DNA of 64,000 bases from Mauremys mutica (GCF_020497125.1 NC_059076.1:6191951-6255950); one strand, 5' to 3'. Counted from the first letter of the stretch, positions 1 through 10,377 are shown. Notes: generated from the sequence alone by a model not told the origin. Numbers and translations: made by a program.

Positions 1-19
1 ATTACTAGCCAAGATTTGC

Positions 20-95
20 AGATGTTTAAGGCCAGAAGGGACCATTAATCTGACCTCCTGCATTACACCAGCCAAAAAGCTTCCTCCAGTTACCC
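20..95 (-). repeat. CR1-like LINE 3' tail fragment
   Basis: A short stretch containing AAGGCCAGAAGGGACCATTA followed by a TCTGACCTCCTG-like run resembles the antisense 3' untranslated end of CR1-family LINEs. The same phrase recurs at 23940. It is noncoding and heavily truncated. The rest of 1-943 shows no recognisable gene or repeat. Confidence 0.5.
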
Positions 96-943
96 CTGCA
101 TGGAGCCCCATAACATAGTGCCATTAGCAACTTTCACCAACTCTCTGTGCATTGGTCCTAATAACCACACAGAGAAAGCCCAACAATAACTCTGCTGCAC
201 TTGGTGGAGCAGCTGTTTGCTATAGGCTAATTCTATACCCACCCTCCATACTAGCCTTAAAATCCAGTCTTGGTGCACAGGGGCTTGCCCAGGGTCTGAG
301 AGAGAAGGAATTAACCCCTTTCCCTCCTCACCATGCTGCACACACTCCTGCCCACATGCCTATGCACCTGCTCTGCAAGGTGGATAGCCAGTGGATATGG
401 GGCAGATTATCCTCTCTCGCCCTATTCTTTCTCTCAGCCTGTCCTGGCCCCATCCCTCAAACATGGTTATGTGAGCACGCACAGATAGGGCCTAAGAGGC
501 TTGTGCTGTCCCCCAAACCCTGAGTTTTTAAACCCATGCCAGGACTTTGCCAAGTACTCATGCACCTTGTACCATTAGAACTCATCCACTCAGAACCGTC
601 ATACATCTGCCACATCTGTCAGGGCATCAGCGTGATTAGTCGAGTATTCTACCTTTCTCTGAGTGCCGGCTGGCAGAACTGCAGCTTAAGCTGAAATCAA
701 TAGGGAAAATAACATTTCCTGGCTGTGTGCTCAGGCTGAGGAATTCCCTTCTTTTGAAGAGAAGCTCACCTTGGGCTACTTGTTAGAATTCACTTTTTCT
801 GTATAAAGCTTGTTAGTGCTAAAAGGCTTGTTATTGTCGGATGTGCTTTTTTAAAACAAGCCTTTCAACTCCGAACTTGTACCTGCTGGTAGTTTTTGGT
901 GTATGTTCATGTCCTGAGTTTTGATTTTAATGTTTGTTTGGCC

Positions 944-1255
944 CAGGAGTAGGCAATCTATGGCATGGGTGCCAAAGGCGGCACACAAGCTGATTTTCAG
1001 TGGCACTCACGCTGCCTGGGTCCTGGCCACTGGTCCGGGGGGCTCTGCATTTTAATTTAATTTTAAATGAAGCTTCTTAAATAGTTAAAAAAACCTTATT
1101 TACTTTACATACAGCAATATGTTGGTTATATATTATAGATTTATAGAAAGAAACCTTCTAAAAACGTGAAAATGTATGACTGGCACACGAAACCTTAAAT
1201 TAGAGTGAATAAATGAAGACTCGGCAGAGCACTTCTGAAAGGTTGCCGACCCCTG
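944..1255. mobile_element. hAT-type miniature element with 8-bp TSD
   Basis: This is a 312-bp non-autonomous DNA transposon. The left end CAGGAGTAGGCAATC and the right end GGTTGCCGACCCCTG are imperfect inverted terminal repeats of the CAGGGGTCGGCAACC type seen in hAT families. Perfect 8-bp direct repeats GTTTGGCC flank it at 936-943 and 1256-1263, which is the length hAT transposases create. No transposase is encoded. Orientation is arbitrary. The following bases 1256-1730 show nothing recognisable. Confidence 0.9.
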
Positions 1256-1730
1256 GTTTGGCCCTTTGTGAAGTTCTTTGAAATGAGTCTCTCTCTGAAA
1301 CAATATGAACTACGGGTTATGAGTGGGGCCAGCACAGGGGCCCGTCCACCATATACATCCCTCTCTGAAATCAAAGTAGAGGTATCCAGATATGTAATTC
1401 CAACTGTGGAATGGAGACCTAGACTAATTATTCCCAGTTAGCATAAATGAGCACCTGGTACATGTTGCCAGTCTAAGAAGAGCACAGAACCTTTCACAGA
1501 AGTAAATTTATGAATGGAGCAAGCTACGTTGCACTAAAATTATTGTGATGGTGATCAATGTCCATTTATTTCAGCCAAAATGAGACTGCCCTCTATATGT
1601 ACCAAAAACTTAGTGATGTGAAAAACAAAGAAAAACATTGTGTTGTCCGGGGGGTGCTTGTCTTGTTTTTAGAAGGAACATTTCACTGGCCAAATTTGCA
1701 AAGGGTTTCTTTTTTTGTGTGCAGTGCAGA

Positions 1731-2305
1731 CATAAGAACATAAGAACATAAGAACGGCCGTACCGGGTCAGACCAAAGGTCCATCTATCTTACCCAGTAA
1801 TGCCAGGTGCCCCAGAGGGAGTGAACCTAACAGGCAATGATCAAGTGATCTCTCTCCTGCCATCCATCTCCATCCTCTGACAAACAGAGGCTAAGGACAC
1901 CATTCTTTACCCATCCCGGCTAATAGCTATTTATGGACTTCACCGCCATGAATTTATCCAGTTCTCTTTTAAACACTGTTATAGTCCTAGCCTTCACAGC
2001 CTCCTCAGGTAAGGAGTTCCACAAGTTGACTGTGCGCTGCGTGAAGAACTTCCTTTTATTTGTTTTAAACCTGCTGCCTATTAATTTCATTTGGTGACCC
2101 CTAGTTCTTGTATTATGGGAATAAGTAAATAACTTTTCCTTATCCACTTTCTCAGCATCACTCATGATTTTATATACCTCTATCATATCCCCCCTTAGTC
2201 TTCTCTTTTCCAAGCTGAAGAGACCTAGCCTCTTTAATCTTTCCTCATATGGGACACTCTCCAAACCCCTAATCATTTTAGTTGCCCTTTTCTGAATTCT
2301 ACTTG
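1731..2305 (-). mobile_element. CR1 LINE 3' fragment (ORF2 C-terminus)
   Basis: This is a 5'-truncated CR1 copy on the minus strand. Its 3' end is the tandem CATAAGAACATAAGAAC tract near 1731-1757 (TTCTTATG repeats when read sense). Minus-strand translation from about 2300 to 1920 gives the C-terminal region of CR1 reverse transcriptase, with the phrases [29 protein letters not shown] and NLWNSLPEEAV. The frame is still open here for about 125 residues, but RT motifs A-C lie upstream and are absent, so the copy is dead. Copies of the same subfamily lie at 40373 and 61342. Confidence 0.93.
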
Positions 2306-2365
2306 ACATGTGCGTACAAACAGGGTTTGCACACGGAGAGGGCAGGTCTTTGTGCAATAACTCTG

Positions 2366-2530
2366 GACCAGATTCGTATCCCCTTACTCCCAGTGCATAG
2401 TACTGTACTCCAGGAATATTTCACTGACTTCAATGCACTGCACAAAGACACAAATATAGGGCCAGGCTGATAATCTGATAAGTGCTTTTGAGTAAGGTTC
2501 TACTCAGTGTAAGATTATCAGAATCTAGCC
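2366..2530. repeat. Palindromic hairpin repeat (family H)
   Basis: The left arm (GGACCAGATTC followed by TTACTCC) and the right arm (GAGTAAG followed by CAGAATCTAGCCC) are imperfect reverse complements. The hairpin contains the phrase TTCACTGACTTCAATG. Similar short hairpins recur across the window at 11464, 11918, 22599, 32199, 33716, 34852, 37230 and 43037. They are probably MITE-like; no coding capacity. Confidence 0.5.
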
Positions 2531-2854
2531 CAGTATTTTCAAATCTATGTGCAGAGCAGTGGCTTTGTGTGCACATTTTGTGTGTACACACACAGCAGCA
2601 CCTATGGCTCTTATGAGCATAATACGTACAAGTGATCAGAAACAATGGAATTAGCTAATTGATAGTGCTGCCAGCTGGCAAAATACACCATCAATAATAA
2701 ATGCAGTGATGGAAGAGGACTGCAGATAACATCACTTCTGGTTGTTAAGTTTGGCTCTGGTACATGTGAGTTCCTTCATCTCCTCTGCCAGTGTCTTACC
2801 AGCCATGGGTAATGTTATTACAAATTATCTCAGATGTTATGTGGCTGTGTCTAC

Positions 2855-2945
2855 TTTGGATCAGGGCCCCACTGTGCTAGGTGCTGTACATGAGCTTACA
2901 AAACAAGAGACAACCAATGGATACAGACAGACACAGGCAGCACAA
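2855..2945 (+). repeat. MIR/L2-type old interspersed repeat fragment
   Basis: Contains CCCCACTGTGCTAGGTGCTG, which matches the recurring phrase 'hundred-percent-type' old amniote repeats carry before an ACAAAC run. Longer copies of this family lie at 25130 and 52410 in this window. It abuts the solo LTR that begins at 2960. Confidence 0.4.
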
Positions 2946-2954
2946 CATACCAAT

Positions 2955-4136
2955 GTGATTGTGACGGGTTTCGTCACAGAGATCTCCTTGTTACTGTCAC
3001 CTGATGTGCTGAATTTACCTCTGAGCCTGTTTTCCCTGCCAGCTTTGGGCTCCAAAACTCTGCCTTGTTGATCCAAACATGCTAGCCTGCTGCAACACAG
3101 ACCCAGGTCTGGTCCACACCCCAAAAGCTGCAGACTTTAACCAAAAACTGCTCAGCGGGTCATCTATCTCCAGCATCCAGACACCCAGTTCCCAATGGGA
3201 TCCAAACCCCAAATAAATCTATTTTACTCTATATAAAGCCTATACAGGGTAAACTCATAAATTGTCCACCCTCTATAACACTGATAGAGAGATATGCACA
3301 GCTGTTTGCTCCCCCAGGTATTAATCACTTACTCTGGGTTTATCAATAAACAAAAAATGATTTTATTAAGTATAAAAAGTGGGATTTAAGTGGTTCCAAG
3401 TAATAACAGACAGAACAAAGTAAGTTACCAAGCAAAATAAAACAAAACACGCAAGTCTAAGCCTAAATCATTAAGAAACGGATTACAGGGAAATCTCACC
3501 CTCAGAGATGTTGCAATAAGCTTCTTTCACAGACTAGACTCCTTCCTCTGGGCCCGATCCTGTCCCCTGGTACAGTCCTCGTTAGTTCCAGCAGGCATCT
3601 TAGCTGAAAAGCTGGGGTGTTCTCATGACTGGGCCCCACCTTGTTCTGCTCCACCCCCTTTTATAGCTTTGGCACAAGGTGGGAACCCTTTGTCTCGCTG
3701 GATCCCCACCCCTCCTGCTAAATGGAAAAGCACCAGATTTAAGATGGATTCCAGTATTAGGTGACATGGTCACACGTCACTATAAGACCTCATTTTTCAT
3801 TACCCAGAGGCTGCCCTACACATACACAGGCAGGCTTGCAGGTACACAGAGCCATTTACAGTCAATTGTCCTAGTCAATGGGAGCCATCAAGATTCTAAA
3901 TCACCATTAATGGCCCAAATTTTGCATAATTTACAATAGGACCCCAGAGTTATACTTCATATTTCTAGTTTCAGCTACAAGAATGATACTGAATATATTC
4001 ATCCTATTTGTATGAATGTATTCAGTAGATTATAACCTTTGTAATGATACCTTACAAGAGACCTTTTGCATAAAGCATATTCCAGCTCCATCATATTGAC
4101 ATTCATAAAGCATATGGAGTGCAACGTCACAGTGAT
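2955..4136 (-). mobile_element. Solo LTR (1172 bp) with 5-bp TSD
   Basis: The element spans 2960-4131, begins TGTGACGGG and ends CAACGTCACA, so it has the TG...CA ends of an LTR. Perfect 5-bp direct repeats GTGAT flank it at 2955-2959 and 4132-4136. No internal retroviral or Gypsy sequence is present, so it is a solo LTR left by recombination between two LTRs. A TATAAAAGG box read on the minus strand near 3659-3667 and an AATAAA on the minus strand near 3360-3368 suggest minus orientation, although a TATATAAAG also lies on the plus strand near 3228. The open stretches inside it are not genes. Confidence 0.92.
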
Positions 4137-4839
4137 GATAGTGCTTAGCAGGAAAGGCAGCAGTCTCAGCAGTACCAGCTGCCTAATGGTAGTGGACTTT
4201 TTTGTAGGGATCACAGTAAAGAGGAGCAGAAGGAGGACAATGTGGTGGCTTTGCAGATATTTATAGGGAGCACCTCCCTTGGGTGAGGGGCTACATGGGA
4301 GAAAACGGAAGGTGAAAGTCAACTTCTTGATAGTGATTAAGAGGTGACAAGCAGCGTGGGGACAGGCTGTGAAGCGCCATGCTTGACACTGAAGACAAGT
4401 AGTGTGTGTACGATGACCAAGAGAGGGCGGAGCCAGTGGAGGGATGCAAAGAGAGGGGGACATTGTGGAAACTATGAGTGAGGAAAATGATCTTTGCAGC
4501 AGCATTTCCAATGGATACCTGCGGGGCAAGGTTGCATTTGCCAAGGCCAGAGAAAAGGTTAGGCAACAGCAATACCCCTGCTGAAGAATACAGTTTACCA
4601 GACACATAGCTTTCATTCAGTGCAACACTTTTCAATGCTCGAGGCAATTCAGAAAGAGGAAATAAACCTCACAGAACATACATTTGCTTGGTGTCTCCTT
4701 TAAAGTCTTCTCCTGTGCTCGTAATTGCTTTCTTCTTCCCCTCTTCTCCTTAAACCATGTCTTAGCCCCCTTTCCTTTGCATAGCCTTCCTACTGTCACA
4801 CCGTCTTGTATCCATAGTGCAGTGCTGTGTATTGCATTT

Positions 4840-4930
4840 GTCTGAGTCGGGGACTGCAAGCTCTTTGGAGCAGGGTGTGTGTCTGTTAAAATGCCACATA
4901 CATTGACAGTGCTCTGTAACTGACTGGAAG
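4840..4930 (-). repeat. L2/MIR-type tail fragment
   Basis: The phrase GCAAGCTCTTTGGAGCAGGG followed by a CTGTCT-type run matches the tail motif seen more fully at 30281-30375 and 54240-54420. The strand is given relative to the 25130 copy. The rest of 4137-5165 shows no recognisable feature. Confidence 0.4.
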
Positions 4931-5177
4931 TGACCCAGAGCAAGCATGCAACCAGCAACAAGATGAGCCAGATTAACTCTGGTTTGAACACTAGTCAGGA
5001 GAAAAGCTGGACAGCATCAACCACTCTGGAGATGCTTCTTAAAAAAATAATGATTAAAGATGGTTTGGGTTTCACCACAAAGCCGAGGGCCACTTGGGAA
5101 GGCATGGTGTGTGGAGGACACATGCAGCCATCGTAGAGTTCTTCCCTCAGCATGGTGACAATTCTCTATTGTGAATA

Positions 5178-5626
5178 AGCAGCAAAGAGTCCTGTGGCAC
5201 CTTATAGACTAACAGACGTTTTGCAGCATGAGCTTTCGTGGGTGAATACCCACTTCTTCAGATGCAAGTGGTGGAAATTTCCAGGGGCAGGTTTATATAT
5301 GCAAGCAAGAAGCAAGCTAGAGATAACGAGGTTAGTTCAATCAGGGAGGATGAGGCCCTGTTCTAGCAGTTGAGTGAAAACCAAGAGAGGAGAAACTGGT
5401 TCTGTAGTTGGCAAGCCATTCACAGTCTTTGTTTAATCCTGAGCTGATGGTGTCAAATTTGCAGATGAACTGGAGCTCAGCAGTTTCTCTTTGAAGTCTG
5501 GTCCTGAAGTTTTTTTGCTGCAGGATGGCCACCTTAAGATCTGCTATTGTGTGGCCAGGGAGGTTGAAGTGTTCTCCTACAGGTTTTTGTATATTGCCAT
5601 TCCTAATATCTGATTTGTGTCCATTT
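5178..5626 (-). repeat. Inverted arm of the PLE (copy of 6966-7414)
   Basis: This 449-bp arm is a near-identical reverse complement of 6966-7414. It encodes, antisense, the last part of the GIY-YIG domain (minus-strand frame starting AILQQKNFRTRLQRETAEL). It stops 37 nt short of the element's true 3' terminus at 7451. Visible differences include one base near 5225 and one near 5536. The junction into reverse transcriptase sequence falls at 5626/5627. Confidence 0.95.
5226..5265 (-). ncRNA. Hammerhead-ribozyme-like motif, inverted arm copy
   Basis: Reverse complement of the motif at 7327-7366. It carries the same GCAT, CTGAAGA, paired stem, GAAA and ATGC blocks. It lies in the antisense arm and would be transcribed only by read-through from the right. 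See 7327 for the reasoning and the caveat. Confidence 0.4.
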
Positions 5627-7251
5627 GTCTACTGCCCAAAATCCACAAACCTGGAAATCCTGGATGCCCCATCATCTCGGGCATTGGAACTCTCACTGAA
5701 GGACTGTCTGGATATGTGGACTCTCTACTCAGACCCTATGCCACCAGCACTCCCAGCTATCTCCGTGACACCACTTATTTCCTGAGGAAACTACAATGCA
5801 TTGGTGACCTTCCAGAAAACACCATCCTGGCCACCATGGATGTAGAGGCTCTCTACACCAACATCCCACACACTGATGGAATACAAGCTGTCAGGAACAG
5901 TATCCCTGATGATGCCACAGCACAACTGGTTGCTGAGCTCTGTGCCTTTATCCTCAGACACAACTATTTCAAATTTGATGACAACATATATCTCCAGATC
6001 AGTGGCACCGCTATGGGCACCCGCATGGCCCCATAATATGCCAATATTTTTATGGCTGACCTGGAACAACGCTTCCTCAGCTCCCGTCCACTCACGCCCC
6101 TTCTCTACCTACACTACATTGATGACATCTTCATCATCTGGACCCATGGGAAGGAGACTCTAGAAAAATTCCACCATGATTTCAACAGCTTCCACCCCAC
6201 CATCAACCTCAGCCTGGACCAATCTACAAGGGAGGTCCACTTCCTAGACACTACGGTGCAAATAATTGATGGTCACATTAACACCACCCTATACCGAAAA
6301 CCTACCGACCGCTATGCCTACCTTCATGCCTCCAGCTTCCATCCCGGGCACACCACAAGATCCATTGTCTACAGCCAAGCACTGAGGTACAACCGCATCT
6401 GCTCTAACCCCACAGACAGAGACCAACACCTACAAAATCTCCACCAAGCATTCTCAAAACTACAGTACCCGCACGAGGAAATAAGGAGACAGATCAACAG
6501 AGCCAGACATGTACCCAGAAGCCTCCTACTGCAAGACAAACCCTAGAAAGAAACCAACAGGACTCCACTGGCCATCACATACAGTCCCCAGCTAAAACCC
6601 CTCCAACGCATCATCAGGGATCTACAACCCATCCTGGAGAATGATCCCACACTTTCACAGGCCTTGGGTGGCAGGCCAGTCCTCGCCCACAGACAACCTG
6701 CCAACCTGAAGCATATTCTCACCAGCAACTGCACACCGCACCATAGTAACTCTAGCTCAGGAACCAATCCATGCAACAAACCTCGATGCCAACTCTGCCC
6801 ACATATCTACACCAGCGACACCATCACAGGACCTAACCAGATCAGCCACACCATCACCGGTTCATTCACCTGCATGTCCACCAATGTAATATATGCCATC
6901 ATATGCCAGCAATGCCCCTCTGCTATGTACATCGGCCAAACTGGACAGTCTCTAAGGAAAAGGATAAATGGACACAAATCAGATATTAGGAATGGCAATA
7001 TACAAAAACCTGTAGGAGAACACTTCAACCTCCCTGGCCACACAATAGCAGATCATAAGGTGGCCATCCTGCAGCAAAAAAACTTCAGGACCAGACTTCA
7101 AAGAGAAACTGCTGAGCTCCAGTTCATCTGCAAATTTGACACCATCAGCTCAGGATTAAACAAAGACTGTGAATGGCTTGCCAACTACAGAACCAGTTTC
7201 TCCTCTCTTGGTTTTCACTCAACTGCTAGAACAGGGCCTCATCCTCCCTGA
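5627..7251 (+). pseudogene. PLE polyprotein: RT + GIY-YIG endonuclease, two stops
   Basis: A single frame runs from 5627 to the TGA at 7249-7251. It is interrupted by TAA at 6034-6036 and TAG at 6544-6546. The N-terminal third is missing. In order one sees the PLE signature LPKIHKPGNPG, RT motif A (ATMDVEALYTNIPH), motif B (GTAMGTRMAP), and motif C with the two catalytic aspartates (YIDDIF). Next come the thumb region, a Cys-rich finger (CNKPRCQLC near 6775-6800) and the GIY-YIG endonuclease (VIYAIIC then MYIGQTGQSLRKRI). The first stop looks like a single C-to-T change of a glutamine codon. An active PLE protein copies its RNA at a nicked or telomeric 3' end. Here the catalytic motifs survive but the frame is broken. 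Confidence 0.93.
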
Positions 7252-7326
7252 TTGAACTAACCTCGTTATCTCTAGCTTGCTTCTTGCTTGCATATATAAA
7301 CCTGCCCCTGGAAATTTCCACCACTT

Positions 7327-7366
7327 GCATCTGAAGAAGTGGGTATTCACCCACGAAAGCTCATGC
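7327..7366 (+). ncRNA. Hammerhead-ribozyme-like motif in PLE 3' region
   Basis: The blocks in order are GCAT (7327-7330), CTGAAGA (7331-7337), stem GTGGGT / loop ATTC / ACCCAC (7339-7354), GAAA (7355-7358), self-complementary AGCT (7358-7361), C7362 and ATGC (7363-7366). GCAT pairs with ATGC as stem I. CTGANGA and GAAA match the hammerhead core. C7362 would be the cleavage base. Hammerhead ribozymes with very short stem III are known from Penelope-like elements. Caveat: one extra A (7338) sits between the core and stem II. The related copy at 28300 keeps a stem with different bases, which supports selection on pairing. Catalysis is an inference. Confidence 0.5.
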
Positions 7367-7463
7367 TACAAAACGTCTGTTAGTCTATAAGGTGCCACAG
7401 GACTCTTTGCTGCTTCTACAGAACCAGACTAACACGGCTACCCCTCTGATACTATTGTGAATA

Positions 7464-8440
7464 GAAAGCAGAACTACAAAAGGCAAGAGAAGATGGCTTC
7501 AGCTCAGGAAAGGAGCTGTGTTATGCCACTACATCTCTGCTGAAGCTCATTGCACTTGATGGCTGAAGCAGTGGAATTCCGAACTGAAGGAGGCCAGTGC
7601 TGTATTCTCAGGCATGCCTCTACTGTGAAGTCAGAAGTCAGCTAAAGGGAGAGCTGGCTCTAGGATTCTACTACATATGAAAGCAAACAAAGAGAAGGGG
7701 TGATGCACCTGCTAATGGAAAAGGTGGAGCAAGTTTAGAGCTGCTGTTGCCTAGGATCTCTAACACAAGGTGTAAAAAGACATTATTCCACAGATGGGTG
7801 GAAAAGATCTTTGATGGTTCAGCTTCAAGTTCTTGCAGCTAAGGGGGAGAGAGATAGGCAGGCCAAAAGGCCAGGTTTGTTTGAGCATTATTTTAGTCTT
7901 GTGCTACGAATGTGAAAGCCAAAGGCAAGAAGTGGAAGTGTCTGAGGGAGAAGGATCTGACCTGTTGAGGAAGTGGGTAAGTAATGGTTGAAAGCTCTGG
8001 GGTATTTAAGAAATTAAATGAAGCTCCCAAAGGGGTGGCGCTTGGGATATGAACAGGATTTGTCAGGCTCTGCAGGATTCTTTGGGGTGCATGGTGGAGG
8101 GGACAGGGCTGGGGAATCCGTAGGCACCGACGTGTGTGTGAGTGCATCATTTGGGAGTGCAGGAATGGGGCAGCTGTGGTGTTTCAAAACAGATGTGTTA
8201 AAATGTGGAGTCTCCTAGAGGCGGATTTCATTGACGCTAGCCCAGGGACTGCACTGAGATCACCAGGATCCCTGCACTGCAGGAGGAAGAACAAGCAATC
8301 ACACTGCAAGGCTTTCTGCCAAAGGTATCGTGCTAGTCTCCAGCCAGGTGCCCAGAAGATCCTGAAAGGCAGAATCAGCACTTTGTCCAGACTCCCCGGC
8401 TTTGCCTCCTTCCCAGCCAATACCGCCACATTTGGGTAGC
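7464..8440. other. No recognisable feature
   Basis: About 1 kb of mixed-composition sequence with only short open stretches and no repeat or exon that I recognise. Confidence 0.5.
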
Positions 8441-9130
8441 TGCCCCCTCTCACAGCAGGGGGGTTCATGGCAGTTTTCTTCTGTCACAACTTCCCCACTG
8501 TCATGGCGGGTATATATCCCACGCTGGCATGGAAACCAAGGAGTGAACGCAAGAACTGCTGGCCAGCGCTGATGGGCAACCTCACACCAGTTGGGGAAAT
8601 AAAGGATCTGGGAAGCAGAGGGGCAAGGCGGCTGCCAGAGAGGCAAGGAGGCTGGGGACTGAAGCTCCTGGTGCAAAGCTGCCCCAGAGCACTTGGATGA
8701 CCAGATCTACAGGTTGGAGAAGGCCATGGAGCCCAGAGAGGTAGGAAGGAGCACAGGGCCCAGCAGGAGGAGTTGTTGGGGGCCTGATTGCATCTACCTG
8801 GTTGAAGGTCCCTGAGTTGGAAGCCAGTGGAGAGGGCAGGCCTGGGTTCCCCATCAACCCCTCAGAGACTTAAGGACCAAACAGGTTTCCAGATCCCTGA
8901 GCATCAGGACCAACTGACCCCACCAAGTAGAAGGGGAAACCCCACATACCCCAGTGGGATTGAGACAAACACTCTTCATGGCCCAGAATGGGACTATCGG
9001 AGAGACTCAGGCAAGCGGAGCTGACTGCCCCACCAGACTGAGAACTTGGTGCAATGCTCTGTCTGACCAAAGGAGACAGTGTTGCATCAGTCCACCAGCC
9101 CACACCCACGTGCAGCAGATTTTCTACCGT
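8440..9130. repeat. GC-rich LTR-like stretch, boundaries unclear
   Basis: A GGGTATATATCCC box near 8509, an AAATAAAGG near 8598 and phrases such as GGCAGGCCTGGGTTCCCC resemble turtle LTR U3/R/U5 composition. I cannot define TG...CA ends or a target duplication, so this is a weak call. The open stretches in it look like chance. Confidence 0.3.
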
Positions 9131-9569
9131 TGGGTTCATCACGTCGGATTCTGCTGGGGAAAAGATGAGATGAAGCCCAAAGAGTATGGGATTTCTAATT
9201 TAGTTCTCTCACTAGTGAGCTGCAGCCTGGAATTCAATGCATCTCTAAAGACCTTATGCATCTAACAATTCATAGTGTTTGTGCATCGTTTAATGGTTAC
9301 ATTGACCATTCAGTCATTTCTGTTTTCATGTGCTTATGTTTATTGTCACAGAGTTACAACTTATACTCCATCGGGGACATGTTTGCAGCTTGAAATTACA
9401 ACCCAAAGTATTAGATGTATGCTTCAGTAACTCAAAAATGGTCAAACCAAATCTTCCCACAAAAAGGCACCTGTATGTAGTGTTCAAGCATATGAAACTT
9501 GAAGCCACATGAAAAAGTCTGACATAGTCACAAGAACAGTAATAACTAGTGGTTTCACACTCGATTTTT
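9131..9569. other. No recognisable feature
   Basis: AT-rich sequence without a recognisable gene or repeat. It precedes the antisense CR1 relic. Confidence 0.4.
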
Positions 9570-9958
9570 TTACTCTCAACCATAATTTTGAGGAAGTCAA
9601 AGTCTGATTTTCTGAAGTTCAGGGTCTGTATTCTGCTGCTCTTCTTTCTTCCTTGTGTCAGGATCCTGAACTTGACCATCTCATGGTCACTGCTTCCCAG
9701 ATTCCCATCCACTTTTGCTTCCCCTACTAATTCTTCCTGCTTTGTGAGCAGCAGGTCTAGAAGAGCTCTACCCCTGGTTGTTTCCTCCAGTACTTGCACC
9801 AGGAAATTGTCCCCTACACTTTCAAAAAAACTTCCTGGATTGTCTGTGCACCGCTGTATTGCTCTCCCAGCAGATATCAGGGTGATTGAAATCTCCCACG
9901 AGAATGTTTCTACACTCTCCCGTATCATCTCCGTACCTGAGGTTATTGCAGATTAGAA
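9570..9958 (-). pseudogene. CR1 ORF2 endonuclease relic
   Basis: Minus-strand translation shows the APE-like endonuclease of CR1 LINEs. Reading down from 9958 it includes NLRYGDD, then the metal-binding GDFNHPDICW block. After a frameshift near 9830 come NFLVQVLEETTRGRALLDLLL and the catalytic-histidine block GSSDHEMVKF. About 130 codons survive in two frames. This copy is from the CR1 5' coding region, unlike the many 3' fragments. It is broken at 9958, where Harbinger-like sequence begins. Confidence 0.88.
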
Positions 9959-9984
9959 GGTGAAAAAAACCGCACTCGCCATGA

Positions 9985-10377
9985 CATGTTTTCCGAGCTC
10001 ATGCAGTCCTCCCGCACTGATAGGGCACAGCGTAGTGCATGAGGCATTCAGTGGTAGAGGTCAGGAAAGAATTAAGTGAGCGCGAAGAGTGGAGGCAGGA
10101 CGCGATGCTGAGGCTAATGGTGGAGCAAATGGACATGATGAAGCGTCTGTTGGGGGAGCAAACAGACATGATGAAGCATCTGTTGGAGCTGCAGGAAAGC
10201 CAACAAGAGCACAGACCCCCGCTGCATCCACTGTATAACCGTCTACCTGCCTACCCATGTTCCATAGCCTCCTCACCCAGACGCCCAAAAACGCGTGTCG
10301 GGGAGGCTCTGAGCACTCAGCCTCTCCACTCCAGAGGATGGCCCAAGCAACAGAAGGCTGTCATTCAAATAGTTTGA
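9985..10377 (+). pseudogene. C-terminus of Myb/SANT-like Harbinger protein
   Basis: The frame from 9985 starts MFSELMQSSRTDRAQRSA and hits a stop at 10039-10041 in that register; the adjacent frame from 10039 continues VVEVRKELSEREEWRQDAML. This is followed by two copies of an EQ-DMMK-LL unit, a heptad-like segment predicted to be coiled coil, then a Pro-rich tail. This arrangement matches the C-terminal dimerisation region of the DNA-binding (Myb/SANT-like) accessory protein of Harbinger elements. The trihelix DNA-binding part is missing. At least one frameshift makes it a relic. Family membership is an inference. Confidence 0.6.

Larger units (their letters stand above)
5166..7463 (+). mobile_element. 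Penelope-like element with inverted 5' arm
   Basis: The insertion spans 5178-7451 and is flanked by perfect 12-bp direct repeats CTATTGTGAATA at 5166-5177 and 7452-7463. From left to right it contains an inverted copy of the element's own 3' end (5178-5626), a 5'-truncated PLE coding region (5627-7251) and the sense 3' end (to 7451). The left arm is the reverse complement of 6966-7414, 449 bp in both places, with only a few substitutions. The fold-back could reflect twin priming or the terminal-repeat arrangement typical of PLEs. Arm identity suggests a fairly young insertion, but the coding frame carries two stops and lacks its N-terminus, so it is non-autonomous now. Confidence 0.96.

Noticed and set aside
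1731..1757. CRISPR-like or satellite repeat (ATAAGAAC units)
   Set aside because: It is the short tandem 3' tail of a CR1 LINE, repeated at each copy; no spacers.
3999..4616. 205-codon minus-strand open stretch
   Set aside because: Its 3' part lies inside the solo LTR and crosses the LTR boundary and TSD. No motif, no codon-usage signal and no homologue recognised; a chance open frame.
5525..5785. Separate plus-strand gene across the PLE arm junction
   Set aside because: The frame begins in the antisense arm and runs into RT in the wrong register; the true PLE frame is the other one.
9985..10377. Host gene for a SCAN/Myb-type nuclear protein
   Set aside because: The sequence is frameshifted and lies inside a DNA transposon with convergent poly(A) signals, so a transposon origin is the simpler reading.
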